Translations under genes and position numbers: made by a program
Notes under the pieces: model-generated
The model's input: only the letters and a program-made list of their open reading frames with translations
Told to the model about the DNA's origin: nothing
Databases searched by the model: none
Assembly (NCBI GenBank): GCA_003140115.1
Contig: PLIQ01000411.1
Span: forward strand, 2,457 to 15,230
Length of the DNA: 12,774 nt
Direction of reading: 5' to 3'
DNA from: Actinomycetota bacterium
GTDB lineage: Bacteria > Actinomycetota > Actinomycetes > Streptosporangiales > Streptosporangiaceae
Shown here: positions 1-7,154 of the stretch, piece by piece
How the letters are laid out: every line of letters starts with the position of its first letter
Position numbering within the stretch: the stretch's first letter is position 1

Positions 1-266
1 TCGCCGGGGTTGCGGCCACCAAGCACCACGCGGGGCGGATCGGCGGCGACGGTTTCTGCCACCGTCGGGGCGCTGGCTTCGGCGGGCGCGTCGTCCGGCC
101 CGCCGCACCAGACCACCTTGTCCACGCCGCTCGCCGCTACCGTCTCGGCCACCGAACGGGGTCCGGCGACCACGGCTCCCACCGGGCCGCCCAGGGAGCG
201 CGCGACCGTGATGAGGTTGCCAATCGCCGGCTGATCCCCGACGACGATCCAGGCGTTCACGCTCAC
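1..266 (-). CDS. etfA: Electron transfer flavoprotein alpha subunit, N-terminal part (runs off left edge)
   Basis: Reading the minus strand from a GTG at 266 gives 88 open codons to the window edge, beginning VSVNAWIVVGDQPAIGNL. The call as EtfA/FixB rests mainly on position directly after etfB; the visible part is an alpha/beta nucleotide-binding-like fold, and the diagnostic C-terminal FAD domain is outside the window. A GGAAGG ribosome site at 275-280 sits 8 bases before the GTG, which supports this start; a second in-frame GTG at 260 is possible. The gene follows etfB by 22 bases, so it is the third gene of the acyl-CoA dehydrogenase operon. The alpha subunit holds the FAD that takes electrons from the dehydrogenase and hands them to the respiratory quinone pool through ETF:quinone oxidoreductase (family knowledge). 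Confidence 0.8.
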   Translation of the reverse strand, partial: MSVNAWIVVGDQPAIGNLITVARSLGGPVGAVVAGPRSVAETVAASGVDKVVWCGGPDDAPAEASAPTVAETVAADPPRVVLGGRNPG

Positions 267-288
267 TGCCGGGTCCTTCCTGTGGTAG

Positions 289-1074
289 TCATAGCGTGCC
301 GTCCGCGCGGAGCGCGGCGACGAGCGCGGCCGCGGCCGCGGCCGGGTCGGTCGTGTCGATGAGCTGGCCCTTGCGGGCCTTGCGCTCCGGGCGCGACCGG
401 CCGGTGACGGTCATGACCGCGCTGCTCGGCGGGACCTTCAGCGCTGCGAGGTCGAGGAGCTCCACTGGCTTCTTGGCCGCTGCGAGGAGCTCTTTCATGC
501 CGGGCACGCGCGGCGCCGCGGCGTCGGCGGAGGCGGCCAGCACGGCGGGACCGCGGATCTCGAGCACCTGCACGCCGCCCGGCACCGCCCGCTCGACGCG
601 CAGCGCGCCGGCCTGGACCCCTGTTCCGGACACGGCGGTGACCTCGGCCACGGCCGGCCAGCCGAGCTCGCCGGCCAGCACGGTCGGGACCATCTTGGCC
701 GCCACGTCCACCGACGAGTCGCCGGTGACGACCAGGTCCACGTCGCCGATGTGCCGGATCACCTCGGCCAGCACCGCGGCCAGCTCGGATCTCCCGGCTT
801 CGGCCAGCGACTCATCCTCGACGATCACCACTCGGTCCAGGCCGCGGGACAGCGCGGCCTTGGACGCGATCGGCACCGCGACGCCCTTACCCCCGGCCGT
901 CACGCCGATCAGCTCGGCGCCCGCGACCTCGGCGAGCTGGCGGGCCAGCTCCATGGCCACGGGGTCGTACGCGGACAGGCCCGGCTTGGCCCGGCTCCAG
1001 TCCACCGTGCCGTCGGCACGAACCGTGGCCTCCTGCGGGTCGCGGGTCCACTTGTAGGCGACCACAATCCTCAT
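289..1074 (-). CDS. etfB: Electron transfer flavoprotein beta subunit
   Basis: 261 residues, the usual length for EtfB/FixA. It starts MRIVVAYKW, has the family's YDPVAMELA segment near residues 36-44, and carries the C-terminal hallmark PRVPGMKELLAAAKKP at about 188-203. Cytoplasmic; with EtfA it forms the heterodimer that accepts electrons from acyl-CoA dehydrogenases. The AMP-binding stretch at about 118-140 (GDSSVDVAAKMVP, then GELGWP) lacks the D-x-x-x-x-Q-T/V-G pattern of housekeeping and bifurcating EtfB and looks more like the FixA/carnitine-type subfamily, so the pair is probably dedicated to the dehydrogenase encoded just upstream. The start is set by AGGAGG six bases before the ATG. 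It lies 31 bases after the dehydrogenase stop. Family assignment is firm; the subfamily is inference. Confidence 0.92.
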   Translation of the reverse strand: MRIVVAYKWTRDPQEATVRADGTVDWSRAKPGLSAYDPVAMELARQLAEVAGAELIGVTAGGKGVAVPIASKAALSRGLDRVVIVEDESLAEAGRSELAAVLAEVIRHIGDVDLVVTGDSSVDVAAKMVPTVLAGELGWPAVAEVTAVSGTGVQAGALRVERAVPGGVQVLEIRGPAVLAASADAAAPRVPGMKELLAAAKKPVELLDLAALKVPPSSAVMTVTGRSRPERKARKGQLIDTTDPAAAAAALVAALRADGTL

Positions 1075-1105
1075 CGCGATCCTCCTGACCCTGGGTCGGT
1101 TATTC

Positions 1106-2248
1106 TCACCGCAGGCAGCTTCTCGCTATGACCATGCGCTGCACTTCGGAAGTACCCTCGTAAATTTCGGTGATCTTGGCGTCACGGTAATTCCGCTCCA
1201 CCGGGTAGCTTTCCGTATAGCCGTACCCACCGTGGATCTGGATGGCCTTGCCGGCCACCCGGGTGGCGGTCTCCGAGGCGAAAAGCTTGGCCATCGCCCC
1301 TTCGGTGGAGTAGGGACGGCCGTTGTCTACGCACGAGGCGGCGCGGTAGACCAGGAGCCGGGCAGCGTCGATCTCGGTGGCCATGTCGGCGATCATCCAC
1401 TGAATGGCCTGCAGGGTCGCGATCGGCTTGCCGAACTGGACGCGTTCCTTCGCGTAGGCGACCGATGCGTCGAGCGCGGCCTGAGCTATCCCTAGCGCCT
1501 GCGCGGCGATGCCGATCCGGCCGCCGTCGAGGGTCTGCATAGCGATCTTGAAGCCTGTGCCCTCCTCGCCGAGCAGCGCGTCCTTCGGGATGCGGCAATC
1601 AGAGAAATAGAGGGGCGGCGTGCTCGAGCCGCGGATCCCCAGCTTGTGCTCGGCCTCGCCGACGGAGAACCCGGGGGTGTCCCGCTCGACGATGAACGCG
1701 CTCATCCCGCGCGTGCCCGGCGCCGCCGGATCGGTCTTCGCGAAGACGACATAGATCTCGGCGTACGGGGCGTTGCTGATGAAGATCTTCGATCCGTTCA
1801 GGACGTACTCGTCCCCCTTCAGCACCGCCGTGCAGGTGCCCGCGGCGGCATCGGTGCCCGCGGCGGGCTCGGTCAGGGCGAAGGCCCCCAGGCGGCGGCC
1901 TGACGCCATGTCACTGAGGTACTTGTCGTGCTGCTCCGGGGTGCCGAACTTGTAGATCGGCCAGGTGGCGAGGGAGCTGTGCGCCGACACGACGACGCTG
2001 GTGGTCGCGCACGCCCGCGAGAGTTCCTCGATCATGATGACGTAGCTCACGTAATCCGCGCCCGCGCCACCCACCTTCTCTGGGTAGGGCATGCCCATGA
2101 GATTCAGCTCCGCCAGCTTCGGCAGAAGCTCGGTGGGAAAACGGTGATCTCGGTCGAGCTCGGCGGCGATCGGTGCCACTTCGGCGTCGGCGAATTCCCT
2201 TACCGCCTCGCGGATCAGCTCTTGCTCATCGGTCAACTCGAAGTCCAT
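1106..2248 (-). CDS. Acyl-CoA dehydrogenase (short-chain/butyryl-type)
   Basis: 380 residues, full length for the family. The order of domains is the N-terminal helical domain (1-120), the beta domain with the FAD-contacting signature FALTEPAAGTDA at 123-134, and the C-terminal helical domain. The signature IHGGYGYTESYPVER is at 338-352, and IYEGTSEVQR at 362-371 puts the catalytic base at Glu364, the position used by short- and medium-chain dehydrogenases. It oxidises acyl-CoA to trans-2-enoyl-CoA in the cytoplasm and passes electrons to ETF, whose two subunits follow in the same operon. Chain-length preference cannot be fixed from sequence alone; overall similarity is to the butyryl-CoA/SCAD group. 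A GGGAG ribosome site lies about ten bases before the ATG. A DosR-like box and a TAGGCT -10 candidate lie upstream at 2414-2433 and 2388-2393. Confidence 0.95.
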   Translation of the reverse strand: MDFELTDEQELIREAVREFADAEVAPIAAELDRDHRFPTELLPKLAELNLMGMPYPEKVGGAGADYVSYVIMIEELSRACATTSVVVSAHSSLATWPIYKFGTPEQHDKYLSDMASGRRLGAFALTEPAAGTDAAAGTCTAVLKGDEYVLNGSKIFISNAPYAEIYVVFAKTDPAAPGTRGMSAFIVERDTPGFSVGEAEHKLGIRGSSTPPLYFSDCRIPKDALLGEEGTGFKIAMQTLDGGRIGIAAQALGIAQAALDASVAYAKERVQFGKPIATLQAIQWMIADMATEIDAARLLVYRAASCVDNGRPYSTEGAMAKLFASETATRVAGKAIQIHGGYGYTESYPVERNYRDAKITEIYEGTSEVQRMVIARSCLR

Positions 2249-2387
2249 GTAGGAGCATCTCCCTAATGTCGGCCATCATGGCCTGGACGAATGTGTGGTC
2301 CGCGGCTGCCAGATCGCCGAGCGAGAACCTATGAGGCGTGAGGACGAAGATAAATGGCTTTGTGCTCTCTTCTGACGGCTCGAGCCG

Positions 2388-2433
2388 AGCCTAGGACGAT
2401 CGGCGTGGCCGCATAAGGGCCAAAGGTCCCGGA
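2388..2433 (-). promoter_or_regulatory. DosR-like box and -10 candidate for the acyl-CoA dehydrogenase operon
   Basis: TAAGGGCCAAAGGTCCCGGA at 2414-2433 matches the DosR consensus TTSGGGACTWWAGTCCCSAA at 14 of 20 positions and keeps the GGG-n-C / G-n-CCC arms. On the minus strand a TAGGCT hexamer (2393-2388) follows. A start near 2381 would place the box centre about 42 bases upstream, the usual place for an activator overlapping -35. The leader would then be about 130 bases. This is a weaker box than its neighbour at 2545. Confidence 0.45.
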
Positions 2434-2544
2434 CCGCGGCTCGACCGCCGCGAGCCAGCCTCCTCGGGCCTCCTCCGGCCCGGCGCCATGTAACCAGGGC
2501 GTTACGGTCCGTGATCCGGCGAGAACCGGCCATAGATCATCGCA

Positions 2545-2564
2545 TTAGGGACTTAAGCCCCTTT
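2545..2564. promoter_or_regulatory. DosR/DevR-like box upstream of phaC
   Basis: TTAGGGACTTAAGCCCCTTT matches the DosR consensus at 15 of 20 positions, with only one mismatch in the 14-base core. A weak -10 candidate TAACAG at 2585-2590 would put transcription start near 2597 with the box centred about 42 bases upstream. This would fall after the upstream GTG at 2590 and so favours the ATG at 2665 as phaC start. Together with 2414-2433 it forms a two-box divergent control region between the dehydrogenase operon and phaC. The rest of 2249-2664 holds no convincing gene. Confidence 0.6.
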
Positions 2565-2664
2565 TGGCCGACCCCTGGAGGTCGTAACAGTGAGATCACG
2601 GACCGGCAGGCCCGGCGTTTCCACCGCTATCGCCTGCCCTGTAGTAGCACTCTGTGGGAGAGTC

Positions 2665-4323
2665 ATGGACGCCAACGAAGCACCCGCCAACGCCACGGAC
2701 ATCATGTCAGAGGCGACCGAAACGGCGGCCGGCATGCTGCCGCTGGACATGATCAATGCCATTGCCGATCTCGCCGACCCCGCCGCTGTCGCGAAGGAAA
2801 TGCCGTGGCTAGCCACAGAGATGACCAAGATCGCGCTCGGCCAGTCGGATATCTCGTTCGACAAGCGCGACAAGCGCTTCGCCGATGAGGCGTGGCAAAA
2901 CATCCCCTATTTCCGCACCATGGGCCAGTCCTACCGGCTGTTCGAGATGTGGATGGAACGGATGTACCAGGGCGTGGACGGCTCCTGGCAGAATAAAGCG
3001 CGCGCCCGCTTCGCCGCCGACGTCATCGCGGCCGCGCTGGCTCCGACCAACTATCTGGGCACTAACCCCGAGGCACTGCGAAAGGCCATCGAGACCAGCG
3101 GCCTGTCGCTCGTGCGCGGCGCCCAGAACATGCTGCAGGACATGGCCCGCGGCGGGATGCCATCCATGGTTGACCGCAGCCAATTCACCGTCGGCAAGGA
3201 CATCGCCGCCACCCCGGGTGCCGTGGTGTACCGGGACGAGATGTTCGAACTGCTGCAGTACACGCCCACCACGCCCAAGGTTCGTAGCATTCCGGTCCTG
3301 ATGATCCCGCCGCAGATCAACCGGCACTACATCCTGGATCTCTCGCCGGGACGGTCGCTGGTCGAGTTCGCCGTCAGCCAGGGCCTGCAGGTTTTCATGG
3401 TCGTCTGGCGGAACCCGAACTCCCAGCGCGGCGACGGGAAGTGGGGACTGGACGAATACATCGCCGCGGAGGAGCGAGCCAACGAGGTGGTCAAGAAGAT
3501 CACCCGCAGCGAGAAGATCAACCTGCTCGGGCTGTGCGCCGGCGGCATCACGCTTTCCTACGTGCTCGCGCACTACGCCGCTATCGGCGATGAGTCGGCC
3601 GGGGCGGCGACCTTCGTGGTGACCATGCTGACCGGCGAGAAGCCGAACGTCGTGGGCATGCTCGACACCGGCGAGGCGCGCACCATCCTCGAGCGCGCCG
3701 CCGCCAACAACGAGATCGTCCCCGGGACCACGCTGCGCAGCCTGTTCGCCATGCTGCGGCCGAACGACCTGGTGTTCAACTACCTGGTCAGCGGATGGCT
3801 CAAGGGCGAGTCGCCCGCGCCGTTCGACGTCCTGGCCTGGAACGACGATGCCACCCGGACCACGGCGAAGTTCGCGAAGGACTCCAGCGCACTGGCCATG
3901 GACGGGTGGGACGGCAACGGGCCGACACTGCTCGGCGTCAAGACCGACTTCACCAAGGTCACCTGCGACAGCTACCACGTCGGCGGTTACACCGACCACA
4001 TCACGGCGTGGCGCGCCTGCTACGACACCGCCCATCTGGTCGGCGGCCGCGACACGGAGATGACCCTGATCCGCTCCGGTCACATCCAGTCGGTGGTCTA
4101 CCCGGCAGACAGCGAACGCTATGACCGCTGGTACGGCCCCCCCACGGCGGCGGATCCCGACGAGTGGGTCAAGACGGCCGCCGTGGAGAAGAGCTCGTGG
4201 TGGCGGCCCTGGACCGAGTGGCTGATCGCCCGCTCCGGCCCTGAGAAGGCGCCCCGGGCGACGCTCGGCAACCGCCAGCACCCGCCGCTCGCCGAGGCGC
4301 CTGGCACCTACGTGCTCGAATAG
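2665..4323 (+). CDS. phaC: Poly(3-hydroxyalkanoate) synthase (class I-like)
   Basis: 552 residues from this ATG. It polymerises hydroxyacyl-CoA into storage polyester at the granule surface. An alpha/beta-hydrolase fold carries the synthase version of the lipase box, GLCAGG, with catalytic Cys291. Asp444 lies in YTDHITAW and His473 in SGHIQSVV, completing the Cys-Asp-His triad. WNDDATR around 392-398 is also typical. Length and N-terminal domain fit class I, which acts without a PhaE/PhaR partner, and no such partner, phaA or phaB is nearby. Start choice: an in-frame GTG at 2590 has a better-spaced GGAGG (2577-2581) and would add 25 residues, but it lies too close to the DosR-like box for a transcript starting there. 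GGGAG stands four bases before 2665. The family call is firm; the start is not. Confidence 0.93.
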   Translation: MDANEAPANATDIMSEATETAAGMLPLDMINAIADLADPAAVAKEMPWLATEMTKIALGQSDISFDKRDKRFADEAWQNIPYFRTMGQSYRLFEMWMERMYQGVDGSWQNKARARFAADVIAAALAPTNYLGTNPEALRKAIETSGLSLVRGAQNMLQDMARGGMPSMVDRSQFTVGKDIAATPGAVVYRDEMFELLQYTPTTPKVRSIPVLMIPPQINRHYILDLSPGRSLVEFAVSQGLQVFMVVWRNPNSQRGDGKWGLDEYIAAEERANEVVKKITRSEKINLLGLCAGGITLSYVLAHYAAIGDESAGAATFVVTMLTGEKPNVVGMLDTGEARTILERAAANNEIVPGTTLRSLFAMLRPNDLVFNYLVSGWLKGESPAPFDVLAWNDDATRTTAKFAKDSSALAMDGWDGNGPTLLGVKTDFTKVTCDSYHVGGYTDHITAWRACYDTAHLVGGRDTEMTLIRSGHIQSVVYPADSERYDRWYGPPTAADPDEWVKTAAVEKSSWWRPWTEWLIARSGPEKAPRATLGNRQHPPLAEAPGTYVLE

Positions 4324-4349
4324 CCACTTGGGGAGCCGACATAACGGCC

Positions 4350-4515
4350 ATGCGTAGGCTCGCCATCATCGACCACGGAGAACCGGCCGTGCGCTGCCTA
4401 TCCGCGGTCGCGGAGCTGAACCGGGAGTCCCGCGAAACTCATAACCACGATTGCCCTGTACGTGCAGGACGCGGGCATCGTGGATCGTCCGGGCGGCGGA
4501 CGAGGCCGTGATGTG
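4350..4515 (+). pseudogene. Decayed 5' end of a biotin carboxylase / acyl-CoA carboxylase gene
   Basis: Three pieces of the N-terminal biotin carboxylase domain follow one another in three reading frames. MRRLAIIDHGEPAVRCLSAV starts at ATG 4350 in frame one. ITTIALYVQDAG is read from about 4441 in frame two. ASWIVRAADEAV, ending near 4510, is in frame three. In intact actinobacterial carboxylases the matching order is RRIAIxNRGEPAxR, then VALYTEPDR, then FVREADEAV. Frame one ends at TGA 4509-4511. The ATP-grasp domain that should follow is not found. Two indels within 160 bases, beside intact neighbours, mean real decay rather than poor sequence. The original was probably the long fused carboxylase found in actinobacteria, but only this tip is left. 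Confidence 0.65.
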
Positions 4516-4840
4516 CAGCCCGGCGACGTCCGCCGCTGGCAGTCACCACAGCACCGGCCTGGCCCCAGTCGCTCCCGGTCCTGGTCGGAGGCGCGAGTTC
4601 TCGGCTCACTGGCCATGGAGGCTCGATCCCTCGGGTGCGGGCACACTATGATCGGCGGGCCCGACGACGGCCACGGTCCGGCTGCGGCCGAGGAGATTGC
4701 TGCTGGCCCGGGTGTACGTGACGTGTTCGCCCTCCACCCGGGCCAGTCCAGTGGTCAGCAGGAGCCAATCGCTCCTCTGCGCCATGATCTAAGGCTGCCC
4801 GGTGACCAGCGGGCGGCGGCAGGGCTGCGGGTCACCAGCC
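4516..4840. other. Non-coding or degraded stretch between gene remnants
   Basis: Open frames on both strands here have low-complexity, Arg/Gly/Pro-rich translations and no recognisable domain. A 59-codon minus-strand frame (4785 to 4606) starts MAQRSDWLLL and reads plausibly, but it has no ribosome site and no family I recognise. The stretch probably holds the eroded remainder of the carboxylase gene. Confidence 0.4.
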
Positions 4841-4860
4841 TCGGGGACCTACGTCCCGAG
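4841..4860. promoter_or_regulatory. DosR/DevR-like box upstream of the SPFH remnant and the phosphofructokinase
   Basis: TCGGGGACCTACGTCCCGAG matches the DosR consensus at 16 of 20 positions, the best whole-length match in the window, with perfect GGGAC / GTCCC arms. It stands about 130 bases before the start of the decayed stomatin-like gene and about 285 before the phosphofructokinase. No clear -10 follows at the expected distance, so which gene it drives is open. It may have served the lost SPFH gene and now the phosphofructokinase by read-through. Confidence 0.55.
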
Positions 4861-4992
4861 GCCCGGGACCTCAGCCAGAGCGGTCGCGTGCAACCCGGGG
4901 AGGACTTTCGGCCCGGCTGTCCCTGACCAACGCCGGCTTGCTAGCTGCGCCGGATGGCGCCACGGTGGACCGACTACACCTGGGAGTAAATC

Positions 4993-5110
4993 ATGGCAGC
5001 AGCACTCGTTATCGTTTCTCATCCTGGTGGTGGCAGCCCTCGCGGTCCTGCTCGCACCAGGCCGTCAAGATCATCCCGCAGGCCGGGCGGCGAACGTGGA
5101 GTCCTGAGCC
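4993..5110 (+). pseudogene. Decayed 5' end of a stomatin/prohibitin-like (SPFH, band 7) gene
   Basis: An ATG at 4993 with GGGAG six bases upstream opens MAAALVIV. After one extra T in a T-run (around 5017) the frame continues LILVVAALAVLLA, and after a second shift near 5060 it reads AVKIIPQAGR. Put together these give the start of actinobacterial SPFH membrane proteins: a single N-terminal membrane helix followed by A/S-V-K-I-I/V-P-Q-A-E-R. The band-7 domain itself is absent; the next intact gene begins at 5145. Only about 40 codons remain, yet the ribosome site is preserved. The assignment rests on short but distinctive pieces. Confidence 0.55.
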
Positions 5111-5144
5111 CGACGCCGGCGTGCCTCCCAAGGCGGCCTAGGCC

Positions 5145-6416
5145 ATGAGACTAGGGATCTTGTGCGGTGGCGGCCCGGCTCCGGGGATGAACTCGGTCAT
5201 TTCCGCGGCCACGATCGAGGCGCGGAACTCCGGCTGGGACGTCCTGGGGATCATGGACGGCTTCCAGCATCTCATCGAGGGCCGGGTCGAGGAGGCACGG
5301 CCGCTGTCCATCACGGACGTGTCGAGGATCCACGCCCTGGGCGGGTCGATCATCCGGACCTCGCGGGCCAACCCGACGGTGCGAGACGAGGGCGCCGCGG
5401 ATCCGGACTGGCGGCTGCACGCCTGTCTGGAGTCGCTGCGTAAGCTGAGCGTCGACGCGCTCGTGACGATCGGCGGGGACGACACCGCGTTCTCGGCGTC
5501 CCGGCTGGCCGAGGCGGCCCAAGGGAGCCTGCGCGTGGCGCACGTGCCGAAGACCATCGACAACGACCTGCCGCTACCGGGCGGCACGCCCACCTTCGGC
5601 TACGAGACCGCCAGGAGCGTGGGGGTCGAGCTGGTCAACAACCTGATGACCGACGCCATGACCACCCAGCGGTGGTACCTGGTGGTGGCCATGGGCCGTT
5701 CGGCCGGCCACCTGGCCCTGGGTATCGGGAAGTCGGCCGGGGCCACCTTGACGGTGATCGCCGAGGAGTTCCCCGGCGACGAGCCCCTCCGGCTGTCGCG
5801 CCTGGTGGACGTCCTGGAGACCTCGATGCTCAAGCGGATCGCCCACGGCCGTCCCTTCGGTGTGGCGGTACTCGCCGAGGGCATCGGCCTGCGCCTGTCC
5901 CAGGACGAGCTCCAGCAGGCTATGCCGGAGGTCGAGCTAGACGAGCACGGTCACGTCCGGCTGGCCGAACTCGAGCTGGACCGCCTGCTGGCCAAGCAGC
6001 TCAAGGACCGCTTCAAGGAGCGCGGGCAGAAGATCACGGTCGAGGGCAAGAACATCGGCTACGAGCTCCGCTGCGCACCCCCCATCCCGTTCGACATCGA
6101 GTACACCCGCGACCTCGGCTACGGCGCCGTCGAGTACCTGAAGCGAGTGCTGGAGAGCGACGAGCCCGGCGGCATGATCACGATCCAGGGCGGCCACATG
6201 GTGGCGCTGCCCTTCGGGTCGTTCAGCCACCCCGAGACAGGGCGGGTACGGATCAGGCTGGTGGACGTCGAGTCGAGCTCGTACCGGGTGGCCCGCGAGT
6301 ACATGATCCGGCTGGACCGCGAGGACCTGGAGGACCCGGACAAGCTCCACCCGATCGCGGCGGCCGCGGGACTCTCACCCGGGGCCTTCCACGACCGGTA
6401 CGGCCACCTCGCCTAG
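5145..6416 (+). CDS. pfp: 6-phosphofructokinase, pyrophosphate-dependent type
   Basis: 423 residues. Interconverts fructose 6-phosphate and fructose 1,6-bisphosphate in the cytoplasm. The N-terminus CGGGPAPGMN (7-16), GGDDT at 110-114, PKTIDND at 135-141 with catalytic Asp139, and MGRSAGHLAL at 183-192 place it in the PfkA/Pfp superfamily. Two positions decide the phosphoryl donor: ATP enzymes carry Gly at E. coli positions 104 and 124, whereas PPi enzymes carry Asp and Lys. Here these are Asp113 and Lys136, so PPi use is predicted. Such an enzyme is reversible and saves ATP, as in Amycolatopsis-type PPi-PFKs. The ATG at 5145 directly precedes the conserved N-terminus; the ribosome site is weak. 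The lipoprotein gene follows by 50 bases and may be co-transcribed. Confidence 0.93.
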   Translation: MRLGILCGGGPAPGMNSVISAATIEARNSGWDVLGIMDGFQHLIEGRVEEARPLSITDVSRIHALGGSIIRTSRANPTVRDEGAADPDWRLHACLESLRKLSVDALVTIGGDDTAFSASRLAEAAQGSLRVAHVPKTIDNDLPLPGGTPTFGYETARSVGVELVNNLMTDAMTTQRWYLVVAMGRSAGHLALGIGKSAGATLTVIAEEFPGDEPLRLSRLVDVLETSMLKRIAHGRPFGVAVLAEGIGLRLSQDELQQAMPEVELDEHGHVRLAELELDRLLAKQLKDRFKERGQKITVEGKNIGYELRCAPPIPFDIEYTRDLGYGAVEYLKRVLESDEPGGMITIQGGHMVALPFGSFSHPETGRVRIRLVDVESSSYRVAREYMIRLDREDLEDPDKLHPIAAAAGLSPGAFHDRYGHLA

Positions 6417-6466
6417 GGCAGCCTGGATTACCGGTAGCCGACTCCCCCCGCGCAGGAGGACGAGAA

Positions 6467-7093
6467 ATGAAGTCCGCGCGCACCGCGCCCCGGCAGGCAA
6501 GCGCCCTGGTCGTGCTGCTGGCCGCCGCCGGCTTCCTCGCCGGGTGCGGAGCCGCGTCCGCCCCGCCCGTCCGCCCGCCCGTGACCACGACGGTAACCGT
6601 TACCGCACTGCCCTCGGCGACCACGAGCCCGGCTCCGTCCTCCCCGGCGCCGACGGGTCCGCCGAGCTGCGTGACTTCGGCCCTGGCGGCGTCGATTGGT
6701 CCCGGCAGCGGAGCGGCGGGCAGCACCTACTACCCGATCGAGTTCACCAACACCTCCGGCGCGACCTGCACGCTGTACGGCTACCCGGGCGTCTCGTTCA
6801 TCACCGCCTCGGGCCGCCAGCTCGGCGCGGCGGCCACCGAAGATCCGACCTACCCGCGAGAGCTGGTTACGCTGACGCCAGGCGCGGTCGCGCACGCGGA
6901 GCTGAGGGTCACCGACGCCATGAACTACCCGTCGCCGGCCTGCCAGGTCGTGACTGCTCACCGGCTGAGGGTCTTCCCGCCGGGCCAGACCAATCCCCTC
7001 TACCTCACCTTGGACGCCAGGGCCTGCGCCATTACCTCGGTGCAAATCCTGTCCGTGCAGACCGTCCAGCCCGGTAACGGCGCGACAGGATAG
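6467..7093 (+). CDS. Secreted DUF4232-type lipoprotein
   Basis: 208 residues. A lipoprotein signal peptide opens the protein: positive MKSARTAPRQ, a hydrophobic core, then lipobox LAGC with the lipidated Cys27. A Thr/Pro/Ser-rich linker spans about 35-66. The remaining beta-rich domain starts with a Cys near 68, contains IEFTNTSGATCTLYGYPGVSF and GRQLG, and ends in a Cys-containing strand; this pattern fits DUF4232, common in actinobacterial exported proteins. It is anchored on the outer face of the membrane; its biochemical role is unknown. AGGAGG at 6454-6459 is seven bases before the ATG. It follows the phosphofructokinase with no promoter visible between, so it may share that transcript, although no functional link is known. 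Confidence 0.85.
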   Translation: MKSARTAPRQASALVVLLAAAGFLAGCGAASAPPVRPPVTTTVTVTALPSATTSPAPSSPAPTGPPSCVTSALAASIGPGSGAAGSTYYPIEFTNTSGATCTLYGYPGVSFITASGRQLGAAATEDPTYPRELVTLTPGAVAHAELRVTDAMNYPSPACQVVTAHRLRVFPPGQTNPLYLTLDARACAITSVQILSVQTVQPGNGATG

Positions 7094-7098
7094 TCGCG
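7081..7098. terminator. Small hairpin at the lipoprotein stop codon, possible terminator
   Basis: CGCGAC and GTCGCG form a perfect six-base stem around the loop AGGATA, overlapping the stop codon of the plus-strand gene in a convergent gap. There is no T-run. A ten-base palindrome CTGTTAACAG follows at 7110-7119. Either could help end transcripts from both sides, but the evidence is only structural. Confidence 0.25.
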
Positions 7099-7154
7099 AC
7101 CGATGCAGCCTGTTAACAGCCCGCGTGCCGGAACGCCACGATCTTCTCCCGCGG

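Noticed and set aside
10..234. Open frame of 74 codons on the plus strand at the left edge
   Set aside because: Opposite strand of etfA; low-complexity Ala/Thr/Pro translation and no ribosome site.
2276..2533. 85-codon minus-strand frame in the dehydrogenase-phaC gap
   Set aside because: Arg/Ser-rich translation without family, no ribosome site, and it covers one DosR-like box and the -10 candidate.
2809..4281. 490-codon minus-strand frame opposite phaC
   Set aside because: Shadow of phaC codon use; no domain recognised, while phaC has its full catalytic triad.
4606..4785. 59-codon minus-strand frame starting MAQRSDWLLL
   Set aside because: Reads fairly naturally but has no ribosome site, promoter or recognised family, and lies within degraded DNA.
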